Of a DNA stretch of 64,000 bases, positions 50,251-58,447 are shown piece after piece (the first letter of the stretch is position 1; the number at the start of each line of letters is the position of its first letter). The DNA is from Embleya hyalina (GTDB lineage Bacteria; Actinomycetota; Actinomycetes; Streptomycetales; Streptomycetaceae). The stretch is from positions 48,453 through 112,452 of the forward strand of contig NZ_BIFH01000049.1 of NCBI RefSeq assembly GCF_003967355.1, given 5' to 3'. The notes under the pieces were generated by a model. The model saw nothing but the letters and a program-made list of their open reading frames with translations. It did no database searches and was not told the DNA's origin. The position numbers and the translations under genes are program-made.

Positions 50251-51618
50251 ATGAGCAAGGCCAAGACAAGACTCGCCATGACGGCGATCGGCGGCATGCT
50301 GGTCGCCGGCGGCGGGGGCATGTTCGTGTTCGCGCCGAGCGCGCAGGCCGCCGGGACGAGCTCGACGTCCACGGTCAACATGACCTGCACCTTCCCGCCG
50401 CAGTTGGGCATGGACCCGGCGACGCTCGATCTGACGTTCAAGTTGGAGGCGCCCGACAAGGTGTCCGCCGGACAGGACGCGACGATCAAGGTGGACGTGG
50501 GCGAGACGGTTCCGGCGCCGGTGGACCTGCCCGCCGGTACGGTGAAGTTCTCCGTCGACATGGACGCGAGTGCGGCGGGCGCCTCCACCTCGCCGGTGAA
50601 GATCACCGGCGACAAGGGCGATCTCCCGGCGCTGGTCAAGGGTCAGCCGATCACCCTGCCGCCGTTCAACGCCAAGGTCGCGGTCCCGGCGAACGCCACG
50701 AACGGCAGCCTGGACCTCACCCTCACCCACATGACGCTCAACGCCGGTGTCAAGGTCGAGTGCGAGCCGAAGACGTCGCCGAAGTTCCTGTCCCTCAACG
50801 TGAACGGGAGCGCTCCGAGTACCTCGGCCTCGCCGAGCACCTCCGCGTCCCCGTCCGCGTCCACGTCGCAGGAGCCGCCCGGTCCGCCCAACGGCACCGA
50901 GGTGAACGTCGACTACGCGTGCAAGACCGTGGTCCAGGACTTCCCCGGCGTCGAGATCCCGGACTCGACGGCGACGTACGGCGTCACCATCCTCGTGCCC
51001 AGCACGGCGAGCAAGGGCGCCAAGCTCGACATCTCGGCCAAGTTCAAGGACGACCTGGTGGGCAAGGCGCCCGGGACCCTGCCGGGCAAGGACATCGACC
51101 TCGCGTTCACCCCCAAGTTCGTCATCGACATCGCGCAGGGATCGACCAAGGTGCCGCTGGAACTGGTCGGTCCGGAGAAGGCCCTCAAGGTCAACGGGGG
51201 CGACCCGTTGAAGCTGGATGGCCCGCTCACCGGCAAGTTCGACGTGTGGGGTGGTGGCGACTACACGTTCTCGCCCGGTGCCCTGACGATTACCTCCAAG
51301 GCGTCCCTCGGCGCCATCAAGGCCACTTCGGTCACCTCGTGCACCGTCGTCAAAACCGCCGTCTCCGCCACCCTCAAGGCCAAGGGCGACGCCGGCACCC
51401 CGCCGCCCACGCTGACCCAGTCCCCCACGGGCAACGTCGGCAGCAACGGCGGCAGCAACAGTGGCAGCACCGGCGGCAGCACCGGCGACCTCGCGCACAC
51501 CGGCGCCTCCGGCGGTGGCATGACCGCGTTCGCGATGGCGGCCGGCACGGCCGTACTCGCCGCGATCGCGCTGATGTTGTTCGTGCCCTACCGTCGCCGG
51601 ATCCGCAACCAGGTCTGA
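50251..51618 (+). CDS. LAxTG sortase-anchored protein N with two type-2 domains
   Basis: 455 residues. Signal peptide MSKAKTRLAMTAIGGMLVAG, cut after SAQAA. Two tandem type-2 domains: TCTFPPQLGMDP...KVECEPKT (about 45-175) and NVDYACKTVVQDF...TSCTVVKTA (about 222-370), separated by a Ser/Pro-rich linker. A Gly/Ser/Asn linker leads to the sorting signal LAHTG at 414-418, a hydrophobic segment and the basic tail YRRRIRNQV. It starts 47 bp after the mini-WxL gene with GAAGGGAG upstream, so it is probably the fourth gene of the DUF916 operon. A class E sortase elsewhere would attach it to the wall. Confidence 0.85.
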   Translation: MSKAKTRLAMTAIGGMLVAGGGGMFVFAPSAQAAGTSSTSTVNMTCTFPPQLGMDPATLDLTFKLEAPDKVSAGQDATIKVDVGETVPAPVDLPAGTVKFSVDMDASAAGASTSPVKITGDKGDLPALVKGQPITLPPFNAKVAVPANATNGSLDLTLTHMTLNAGVKVECEPKTSPKFLSLNVNGSAPSTSASPSTSASPSASTSQEPPGPPNGTEVNVDYACKTVVQDFPGVEIPDSTATYGVTILVPSTASKGAKLDISAKFKDDLVGKAPGTLPGKDIDLAFTPKFVIDIAQGSTKVPLELVGPEKALKVNGGDPLKLDGPLTGKFDVWGGGDYTFSPGALTITSKASLGAIKATSVTSCTVVKTAVSATLKAKGDAGTPPPTLTQSPTGNVGSNGGSNSGSTGGSTGDLAHTGASGGGMTAFAMAAGTAVLAAIALMLFVPYRRRIRNQV

Positions 51619-51673
51619 CGTCAGGTCGGTTCCGGGCGGCACGGCCGAATCCGGCCCGCACCGAAAACGCATG

Positions 51674-51718
51674 CGAAGGGTCCCCTTGCCGGTCCTCACC
51701 CGGCCGGGGGACCCTTCG
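51674..51718 (+). terminator. Terminator after gene N
   Basis: Arms CGAAGGGTCCCC and GGGGACCCTTCG enclosing an inner CCGG-based hairpin, 56 bp past the stop. Confidence 0.8.
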
Positions 51719-51792
51719 GCTGTATACCGCCCCGACTCCCCCCGCCCCGCCCCGACTCCCGTTCGTCGCCCACGAGAAGGAACGCGACTCCC

Positions 51793-52626
51793 ATGGCTCT
51801 CTCGGCTTCACGCGTGGCGAGCGCCGCCCTCGCCCTGGGCTGCGCGTTCGGCCCGGTGCTCGCGCTCGCCGCGCCCGCCGCGGCGGAACCGCTGACCGTG
51901 CCGGTGCACTGCGTCATCCCGCTGGACCAGCCCGCCGTGGACGGTCCGCAGCAGATCTCCCTCGACGGCCCGACCGATCCGATCCGCCCGGGCGAGAAGG
52001 CGCGGATCAAGGTCACCCTCGGCGGCAGCCCCGCCACCAGCCCGCTGCCGTTCCCCGGCACCCCGCTGACCCCGTCGATCCAGCTCATCCTCTCCGGCGG
52101 CGCGAGCGGCGAACTCACGCTCCAGGGCCCGAAGATGCGCGTGGACATCCCCGGTACGCCCGCGCTGATCGTGGTGCCGCCGTACGAGGGCGAGATCACC
52201 GTGCCGCTCGACGCCAAGGGCGACATCCGGATCGCCCCCGGCAAGATGGTCACCACCACCGCGATCTTCGGCGACCAGGTCACCACGTGCTTCCCGACCG
52301 CGCCCGCGCCGCCCGCCATGACACTGCGGGTCGACCTCGGCGGAGCGGCCCCGGGCGGCTCCTTCGGCACTCCGGGCGACCCGACGGCCGGATCACCCCC
52401 GGCGTCGGGCCAGGCGTCGGCCCAGACCCCGCCGGGGGGTACGCAGGACCCGACCGCGAGCGCGGCGCGCAGTCCCGACACGAGGGTGGTCCAGAGCCGG
52501 GGCGTCGACGACGGCGAGATCTCCGGCGGAACGATCATCTGGATCGTCGCCGGCGGGCTGATCCTGCTGATGGCCGCGTCCACGATGGTGTTCTCCTGGC
52601 GTCGCCACAAGGACGACGAATGGTGA
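51793..52626 (+). CDS. Membrane-anchored type-2 domain protein P
   Basis: 277 residues. Signal peptide MALSASRVASAALALGCAFG, cut after PAAAE. One type-2 domain (PVHCVIPLDQP ... VTTCFPTAP; middle LGGSPATSPLPFPGTPLTPSI is closest to protein G). A Pro/Gly/Ser linker follows, then a C-terminal transmembrane helix (IIWIVAGGLILLMAASTMVF) with a short charged tail WRRHKDDEW. There is no LAxTG motif, so it is a type I membrane protein rather than sortase-linked. ATG 51793 follows AGAAGGAA. Last gene of the surface locus. Confidence 0.8.
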   Translation: MALSASRVASAALALGCAFGPVLALAAPAAAEPLTVPVHCVIPLDQPAVDGPQQISLDGPTDPIRPGEKARIKVTLGGSPATSPLPFPGTPLTPSIQLILSGGASGELTLQGPKMRVDIPGTPALIVVPPYEGEITVPLDAKGDIRIAPGKMVTTTAIFGDQVTTCFPTAPAPPAMTLRVDLGGAAPGGSFGTPGDPTAGSPPASGQASAQTPPGGTQDPTASAARSPDTRVVQSRGVDDGEISGGTIIWIVAGGLILLMAASTMVFSWRRHKDDEW

Positions 52627-52759
52627 GGTGACCACCGCCCTCCGCGCACCGGTCCGCCGTCCTCCGGGCGGCGAAAAACGCCCGCCGATCACGGGCTCTC
52701 CCGGTCCGGTCGTACGGAGCTCGTCAACGTGGCGCCCCCGCGTCAGTAACATCAAGGTC

Positions 52760-53431
52760 ATGACCCGCGTACTGCTCGCCGAGGACGACGCATCCATCTC
52801 CGAACCACTCGCGCGTGCGTTGCGCCGAGAGGGCTACGAGGTCGAGGTGCGCGAGGACGGCCCAAGCGCTCTCGAATGCGCCGCGCAGAGCGGGGTGGAC
52901 CTGCTCGTCCTCGACCTCGGTCTGCCCGGCATGGACGGCCTGGAGGTGTGCCGACGGCTGCGTGCCGAGGGGCACGGCTTCCCGGTGCTCGTCCTGACCG
53001 CGCGCGCCGACGAAGTGGACACAGTGGTCGGCCTCGACGCCGGTGCCGACGACTACGTCACCAAGCCCTTCCGGCTCGCCGAACTGCTCGCGCGCGTGCG
53101 CGCGCTGCTGCGGCGCGGCGCGGCCGACGTCGGCCAGGGTGTGCACGGCGTGCGGATCGACGTCGACTCGCACCGCGCCTGGATCGGCGAGGAGGAGCTG
53201 CAACTCACCGCCAAGGAGTTCGACCTGCTGCGCGTGCTCGTGCGCGACGCGGGTCGAGTGGTCACCCGCGACCAGCTGATGCGCGAGGTCTGGGACACCA
53301 CCTGGTGGAGCTCCACCAAGACGCTCGACATGCACATCTCCTGGTTGCGCAAGAAGCTCGGCGACGACGCGGGCAACCCCCGCTACATCACCACCGTGCG
53401 CGGCGTGGGCTTCCGCTTCGAGAAGAGCTGA
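52760..53431 (+). CDS. OmpR/PhoB-type response regulator
   Basis: 223 residues. The receiver domain (1-120) has the acidic pair LAEDDAS, the phospho-acceptor D52 in LVLDLGLPGMDG, the T in LTARADE and the K in DDYVTKPF. The winged-helix DNA-binding domain includes LTAKEFDLLRVLV, VVTRDQLMREVW, LDMHISWLRKKLGDD and RGVGFRF. ATG 52760 follows AAGGTC. The kinase gene starts 56 bp downstream. The signal and targets are not readable from sequence; its position beside the surface locus makes that locus one candidate regulon, without direct evidence. Confidence 0.92.
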   Translation: MTRVLLAEDDASISEPLARALRREGYEVEVREDGPSALECAAQSGVDLLVLDLGLPGMDGLEVCRRLRAEGHGFPVLVLTARADEVDTVVGLDAGADDYVTKPFRLAELLARVRALLRRGAADVGQGVHGVRIDVDSHRAWIGEEELQLTAKEFDLLRVLVRDAGRVVTRDQLMREVWDTTWWSSTKTLDMHISWLRKKLGDDAGNPRYITTVRGVGFRFEKS

Positions 53432-53487
53432 GCCGGAGCCGGGCCGACCTCGCGCGAGCCGACCTCGAAAAGCTGACGGGATCCACC

Positions 53488-54753
53488 TTGCGTCGCAGGC
53501 TCATCAACACCACGCTCGGCGTGGTCCTGGTCGTCGTGGCCGTACTCGGCGTGCCGCTGGCGTTCGTCGAGACACACGCGATCGAGAACACCGCGGGCGA
53601 CAGCCTCAAGGCCGAGGCCGCCCGCATCCTGGAGGTCGTCGAACTGCGGATGGCCTCCGGCGAACACACCGACGCCGCGCTGCTGCGCCGCCAGGTCGAG
53701 CCGCATCGCTACGCGATCGTGCGGTTGCCGAACGAGCCTCCGCTGGTGATCGGCGACAAGCCGAGCGGCCGGATCTTCGAGAAGACCATGCCCGGCGAGA
53801 TGGGCGACTCGGTCACCGTCGGCGAGCCGCGCGAGCGGGTGACCACCAAGATCCGCGAATCGCTGCTGCTGATCCTGGGCGTGGCGCTGCTCGCGGTCGC
53901 GGCCGCCGCCGCCCTCGCGGTCTGGCAGGCCCGCCGACTGGCCCGCCCGCTGACCGACCTGGCCGAGACCGCCGAGCGCCTGGGCTCGGGCGACCCCAGA
54001 CCCCGGCACCGCCGCTACGGCGTGCCCGAGCTGGACCGGGTCGCCGAGGTGCTGGACCAGAGCGCCGAGCGGATCGCCCGGATGCTCACGGCCGAGCGCC
54101 GGCTGGCCGCCGACGCCTCGCACCAGCTGCGCACCCCGCTGACCGCGCTGTCCATGCGCCTCGAGGAGATCATCGCCACCGAGGACCCGGAGATCGTCAA
54201 GGAGGAGGCGGCGATCGCGCTCTCCCAGGTCGAGCGGCTGACCGACGTGGTGCAGCGGCTGCTGACCAGCAGTCGGCGCGGCAGCGGCGGGCGCGATCCG
54301 CGCAACATCTCCGCGGTCACCGTCCGGGTGGACGACGTGATCCAGCAGCAGATCGACGAGTGGCGGCCCAACTTCCGCGAGGCCCGCCGCAGCATCCGGG
54401 TCGAGGGCGAGCGCGGGCTGACCGCGGTGGCCACGCCGGGCGCGTTGTCCCAGGTGTTGGCCACGCTGGTGGAGAACACGCTGATGCACGGCGCGGGCGG
54501 GGTGAACATCCGGACCCGGATCACCGGAACCTCGGTGGTGGTCGAGGTGGAGGACGAGGGCACGGGAGTGCCCGACGAGCTGGGTGCGCGGGTGTTCGAG
54601 CGGGCGGTCAGCGGCCACAACTCGACCGGCCTGGGGCTCGCGGTGGCCCGGGACCTGGCCGAGGCCGACGGGGGGCGGTTGGAACTGCTCCAGCAGCGAC
54701 CGCCGGTGTTCGCGGTGTTCCTGGCGGCCCACCCGGAGGAACCGCACGGCTGA
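53488..54753 (+). CDS. Sensor histidine kinase
   Basis: 421 residues. Two transmembrane helices (about 6-26 and 128-150) flank a ~100-residue extracytoplasmic sensor. HAMP follows (RRLARPLTDLAETAERLGSG), then the dimerisation/phospho-acceptor helix with H212 in DASHQLRTPL, N box LVENTLMHG, G1 VEDEGTGVP and G2 GLGLAVARDL. The TTG start at 53488 (GGGA seven bases upstream) is the only reasonable initiation codon after the regulator stop. Cognate to the upstream response regulator by adjacency. Confidence 0.9.
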   Translation: MRRRLINTTLGVVLVVVAVLGVPLAFVETHAIENTAGDSLKAEAARILEVVELRMASGEHTDAALLRRQVEPHRYAIVRLPNEPPLVIGDKPSGRIFEKTMPGEMGDSVTVGEPRERVTTKIRESLLLILGVALLAVAAAAALAVWQARRLARPLTDLAETAERLGSGDPRPRHRRYGVPELDRVAEVLDQSAERIARMLTAERRLAADASHQLRTPLTALSMRLEEIIATEDPEIVKEEAAIALSQVERLTDVVQRLLTSSRRGSGGRDPRNISAVTVRVDDVIQQQIDEWRPNFREARRSIRVEGERGLTAVATPGALSQVLATLVENTLMHGAGGVNIRTRITGTSVVVEVEDEGTGVPDELGARVFERAVSGHNSTGLGLAVARDLAEADGGRLELLQQRPPVFAVFLAAHPEEPHG

Positions 54754-54844
54754 CGGTTCGTCGCGTCGTGGTCGGGCGCGGTGCGGGGGTGCGGCGTGCG
54801 CGAGGGAAAGGCGAGGGGAAGGCGCGGGGGAGGTGCGGGCCGGT

Positions 54845-55423
54845 TCAGGCCCGGGAGGTCTCGCTCTCGTCCTCGACCAGCCGCGCGGCCTCGGTGTCCA
54901 GTCGGGTGCCGGCGGGTCCCGCCGGCCGATCGTCCGCGTCCTCGTCGCCCGGCGGCGCGACCACCCGGACCGGCTTGCGGTCGATCTCGCGGGTGCCGGT
55001 GAACACCCACGTGCGATACGACCAGAACCGGAACAGGGTGCCGAGCGGCAGGCCGACCGCGTACTTCGCGATGTTGTCCGCGAGCAGCGAGGTGTGGCCG
55101 AGCCAGTAGTGCGAGATCGCCACGGTGCCGGCCTCGATCGCCATGCCGACCCCGCTGAACACCATGAACAGCACGAACTCGCGCCGACTGTCGTCGGAAG
55201 TGCGGTGCCGGAAGGCCCAGTAGCGGTTGCCGAGATAGTTCACCACGATCGCGACCGCCGTCGAGATCACCGACGAGCGCACCGAGGCCAGGCCCAGGTG
55301 GTCACGACACAGGTTGAACACGATCACGTTCACGACCACGCCGAACCCGCCCACGGCGCCGAACTTCAGCGTTTCGTGCAGCAGGTGTCCGACCCGGTCG
55401 TACCAATTCCGGAGCGCCTTCAC
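54845..55423 (-). CDS. GtrA family membrane protein 1
   Basis: 192 residues with four transmembrane helices. GtrA signature: [34 protein letters not shown] and [15 protein letters not shown]. GtrA proteins are thought to flip or support polyprenyl-linked sugars for cell-surface glycans. GTG 55423 overlaps the stop of the upstream gene (GTGA), so it is translationally coupled to a paralogue. The C-terminal 40 residues are acidic and disordered. Confidence 0.88.
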   Translation of the reverse strand: MKALRNWYDRVGHLLHETLKFGAVGGFGVVVNVIVFNLCRDHLGLASVRSSVISTAVAIVVNYLGNRYWAFRHRTSDDSRREFVLFMVFSGVGMAIEAGTVAISHYWLGHTSLLADNIAKYAVGLPLGTLFRFWSYRTWVFTGTREIDRKPVRVVAPPGDEDADDRPAGPAGTRLDTEAARLVEDESETSRA

Positions 55424-55995
55424 GACATGCCACCTTCGGCGACCGGTACGGGGTCCGGCCGTTTGTGCTTGAACACCCACGTGCGGAATGCCCAGAAGCG
55501 AAACAGCGTGCCGAGAGCCATACCGACGATGTTCGCCGAGATGTTGTCGGCGAGCTTGCTCTCGTAGCCCATCAGGGTGTGCGACACGAACACGCTCGAC
55601 GCCTGGATGCCCGCCGCGATCGCGCTGAACACGAAGAAGAGCGTGTACTCGCGTCCGACACCGGTGCGGTCCCGATGCCGATAGGTCCAGTATCGGTTAC
55701 CGACGTACGCGACGATCGTCGCCGGGATCGAGGACGTGATCTTCGCGCCGACCCCGCCCATCCCCAGGGACAGGCACAGGTTGAACACGAGGACGTCCAC
55801 AGCGTAGGCCAGGCCGCCCGCCACGAGGAATCGGGTGACCTCGGAGCGCACCCGGGCAAACCGGCTCGCCGGCGGCCCGACGGTCCCCTCGGACGGGGCG
55901 TCGACGGGCGCAGGCACGGACGCTCCTCTGGCACCACGGGTGCTACCGACTTGACGACTCACCCGACGAGGGTAGCCGTCGTGACGGTTCGACAT
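55420..55995 (-). CDS. GtrA family membrane protein 2
   Basis: 191 residues; a basic, Pro-rich N-terminal tail (about 50 residues), then four helices with [32 protein letters not shown] and [15 protein letters not shown]. It is clearly paralogous to the following gene (identical NRYW and LFRFW blocks). ATG 55995 has GGGAG ten bases upstream. Divergent from purK. A tandem, coupled GtrA pair could form a heterodimer; that is inference. Confidence 0.88.
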   Translation of the reverse strand: MSNRHDGYPRRVSRQVGSTRGARGASVPAPVDAPSEGTVGPPASRFARVRSEVTRFLVAGGLAYAVDVLVFNLCLSLGMGGVGAKITSSIPATIVAYVGNRYWTYRHRDRTGVGREYTLFFVFSAIAAGIQASSVFVSHTLMGYESKLADNISANIVGMALGTLFRFWAFRTWVFKHKRPDPVPVAEGGMS

Positions 55996-56191
55996 CGGCG
56001 CACGGTCTCCCTCCCGTTGCACACTCTTTACCGGAACATCCCGTGTCCCGTGTGGCACAGGTCCCCCGGGAGCGGTCCGAAGCGCCGGCGAAACACCGGG
56101 GGAGCGCCCGCGACCCGGCTTTGTGTCGCCGCGACCGGCTCCGCGCCGCCCGGCGCCGCGAGGGTCGGCGGCGGGTCGGTACCCTTCCCCC

Positions 56192-57331
56192 GTGACGTTC
56201 CCAGTCGTCGGCATGGTCGGCGGCGGCCAGCTCGCCCGCATGACGCACCAGGCCGCAATCCCGCTCGGCGCCCGCTTTCGCGTACTCGCCGCATCCCCGT
56301 CCGAATCCGCGGCCCAGGTGGTCGGCGACGTCGTGCTCGGCAACGAGGACGATCTCGCCGACCTGCGCCGCTTCGCGCAGGACTGCGCCGTGGTCACCTT
56401 CGACCACGAGCAGGTGCCCACCGCGCTCCTGCGGGCCCTGGAGGCCGACGGCGTCGTCGTGCGGCCCAGTTCGCGCGCGCTCGTGCACGCCCAGGACAAG
56501 GGTGTGATGCGGGCCGCGCTGGCCGAGATCGGCGTGCCGTGCCCGCGCAACCGGATCGTGGCCGACCCGGCCGAGGTCGCGGCGTTCGCGGCCGAGGTGG
56601 GCGGCTGGCCGGTGGTGCTCAAGACCACGCGCGGCGGCTACGACGGCAAGGGCGTGTGGATCGTCCGGGACGAGGACGAGGCGGCCGTGCCGTTCGCGGC
56701 CGGGGTGCCGGTGCTGGCCGAGGAGAAGGTGGACTTCACCCGCGAGCTGGCGGCCTGCGTGGTGCGCTCGCCGCACGGCCAGGCGGTGGCCTACCCCGTG
56801 GTCGAGTCGATCCAGGTGGACGGGGTCTGCCGCGAGGTGATCGCGCCCGCGCCCGACCTGAGCGAGGAGCGGGCGGTCGAGGCCCAGCGGATCGCCCTGT
56901 CCATCGCGGGCGAGCTGGACGTGACCGGGCACCTGGCGGTCGAGCTGTTCGAGACCGCCGACGGCCGGATCCTGGTCAACGAGCTGGCCATGCGTCCGCA
57001 CAACAGCGGGCACTGGAGCATCGACGGCGCGGTCACCTCGCAGTTCGAGAACCACCTGCGCGCGGTGCTCGACCTGCCCCTGGGCGACCCGCGTGCCCGG
57101 GCGCCGTGGACGGTGATGGTCAACGTGCTCGGCGGCGACTACCCCGACATGTACCGCCCGTACCTGCATGTGATGGCCCGCGATCCCGGGGTCAAGGTGC
57201 ACATGTACGGCAAGGACGTGAAGCCCGGCCGCAAGGTCGGACACGTCACCGTGTGCGGCGACGACCTGGCCGACGTGCGCGAGCGCGCCCGGCACGCCGC
57301 CGACTACCTCCGAGGGGACATCACCGAATGA
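56192..57331 (+). CDS. purK: 5-(carboxyamino)imidazole ribonucleotide synthase
   Basis: 379 residues. ATP-grasp enzyme converting AIR, ATP and bicarbonate to N5-CAIR in purine synthesis. [12 protein letters not shown] opens the protein, followed by [29 protein letters not shown] (ATP-binding loop), [20 protein letters not shown] and [16 protein letters not shown] 56192 gives the family N terminus; it has no ribosome site, but TACCCT lies six bases upstream, so the mRNA is probably leaderless. It overlaps purE by four bases (ATGA). Confidence 0.95.
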   Translation: MTFPVVGMVGGGQLARMTHQAAIPLGARFRVLAASPSESAAQVVGDVVLGNEDDLADLRRFAQDCAVVTFDHEQVPTALLRALEADGVVVRPSSRALVHAQDKGVMRAALAEIGVPCPRNRIVADPAEVAAFAAEVGGWPVVLKTTRGGYDGKGVWIVRDEDEAAVPFAAGVPVLAEEKVDFTRELAACVVRSPHGQAVAYPVVESIQVDGVCREVIAPAPDLSEERAVEAQRIALSIAGELDVTGHLAVELFETADGRILVNELAMRPHNSGHWSIDGAVTSQFENHLRAVLDLPLGDPRARAPWTVMVNVLGGDYPDMYRPYLHVMARDPGVKVHMYGKDVKPGRKVGHVTVCGDDLADVRERARHAADYLRGDITE

Positions 57332-57831
57332 GCACGCAGCCCGTCGTCGGCATCGTCATGGGGTCCGACTCGGACTGGCCGGTGATGGAACTCGCCGCGC
57401 AGGTCATGGACGAGTTCGGGATCGGCTACGAGGCCGACGTGGTCTCCGCGCACCGGATGCCGCAGGAGATGATCGCGTACGGCACCGAGGCCGCCGGGCG
57501 CGGCCTGAAGGTGGTCATCGCCGGCGCCGGCGGCGCCGCACACCTGCCCGGGATGCTCGCCTCGGTCACCCCGCTGCCGGTGATCGGCGTACCGGTGCCA
57601 CTGAAGTACCTGGACGGCATGGACTCGCTGCTGTCCATCGTGCAGATGCCCGCCGGCGTGCCGGTGGCGACCGTCTCGATCGGCGGAGCCCGCAACGCGG
57701 GGCTGCTGGCGGTGCGGATCCTGGCCGCGCACGATCCGGCGCTGCTGGCCCGGATGGGCGAGTTCCAGGCGGAGCTCAAGGCGCAGGCGACCGAGAAGGG
57801 TCGCAAGCTGCGCGAGCGGATCGGGTCGTAG
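57328..57831 (+). CDS. purE: N5-CAIR mutase
   Basis: 167 residues, class I PurE, which moves the carboxylate of N5-CAIR to give [17 protein letters not shown], the SAHRMP motif with catalytic His, and [12 protein letters not shown] are all present, as is [25 protein letters not shown] overlaps the purK stop. The length is standard and a bidirectional terminator follows. Confidence 0.96.
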   Translation: MSTQPVVGIVMGSDSDWPVMELAAQVMDEFGIGYEADVVSAHRMPQEMIAYGTEAAGRGLKVVIAGAGGAAHLPGMLASVTPLPVIGVPVPLKYLDGMDSLLSIVQMPAGVPVATVSIGGARNAGLLAVRILAAHDPALLARMGEFQAELKAQATEKGRKLRERIGS

Positions 57832-57868
57832 CCGGCCGAAGTCGGTCCCGGCCGGGTCGTGGCCGCCC

Positions 57869-57900
57869 ACCGGGGCCCGAGCGGGTGCTCGGGCCCCGGT
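57869..57900. terminator. Bidirectional terminator between purE and CoA-binding gene
   Basis: Perfect 14-bp stem (ACCGGGGCCCGAGC and complement) with a GGGT loop, between convergent genes. Confidence 0.85.
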
Positions 57901-57910
57901 GTCGTGCGGC

Positions 57911-58342
57911 TCAGGTCGGGCTCGGGCCCGTGCTCGTCATGGTGATGCGCTGGAGCTCCACCGCCGAGCAGCGGTCCATCACCATGTCCAGTCCCGCGTC
58001 GCGGACCCGCTGGTAGGCCCGCTCGTCGATCACGTCCAACTGGAACCAGACGGCCTTCGCCCCGATCTTGACGGCCTGGTCGGCGATCTCGCCGGCCTGG
58101 TCCGAGTTCACGAACACGTCGACCACGTCGACCGGGAACGGGATCTCGGCGAGCGTGGCGTAGCCCGGCTCGCCGTGCACGGTCTCCGCCTTGGGGTGCA
58201 CGGGCACGACGCGCTTTCCCCACTGACGGAGGAACGCGGCTACTCCGTATGCGGCGCGGTGGGAGTTGGTGCTGAGCCCCACCACCGCCCAGGTGTGCGT
58301 GTCGAGGGTCCGTCGGATCGTTGCCTCGTCGCCGTAAGGCAT
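57911..58342 (-). CDS. CoA-binding domain protein (YccU-type)
   Basis: 143 residues, a single Rossmann-like CoA-binding domain: TWAVVGLSTNSHRAAYGVA, VVPVHPKAETVHGE, VDVVDVFVNSDQAGEI, AKAVWFQLDVI and the C-terminal MDRCSAVEL with the conserved Cys. Related to the nucleotide-binding part of succinyl-CoA synthetase, but usually stand-alone and of unknown role. ATG 58342; monocistronic or ahead of no clear partner, about 100 bp downstream of the UDP-glucose dehydrogenase stop. Confidence 0.87.
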   Translation of the reverse strand: MPYGDEATIRRTLDTHTWAVVGLSTNSHRAAYGVAAFLRQWGKRVVPVHPKAETVHGEPGYATLAEIPFPVDVVDVFVNSDQAGEIADQAVKIGAKAVWFQLDVIDERAYQRVRDAGLDMVMDRCSAVELQRITMTSTGPSPT

Positions 58343-58447
58343 GCTGATGACCTCGCAGTCTTGTCTCGCTGCTCGCGGTGCCCCCCGACAGACGGACGGC
58401 GCGGCGCCGTCGGCCCGGTGAGTGTGCCCCCGGGGCGGGCCGGCTAC

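Noticed and set aside
26806..52626. Phage tail or conjugation module
   Set aside because: No portal, terminase, tape measure, integrase, relaxase or ATPase; all products have Sec signals or membrane anchors.
26806..52626. S-layer (SLH) or chaplin/rodlin cluster
   Set aside because: No SLH repeats, no chaplin or rodlin motif. Beta domains and W-x-L endings fit a WxL-type system better.
26806..52626. Secondary-metabolite or neocarzinostatin-type chromoprotein cluster
   Set aside because: Only one domain vaguely resembles neocarzinostatin and there is no enediyne, PKS or NRPS gene.
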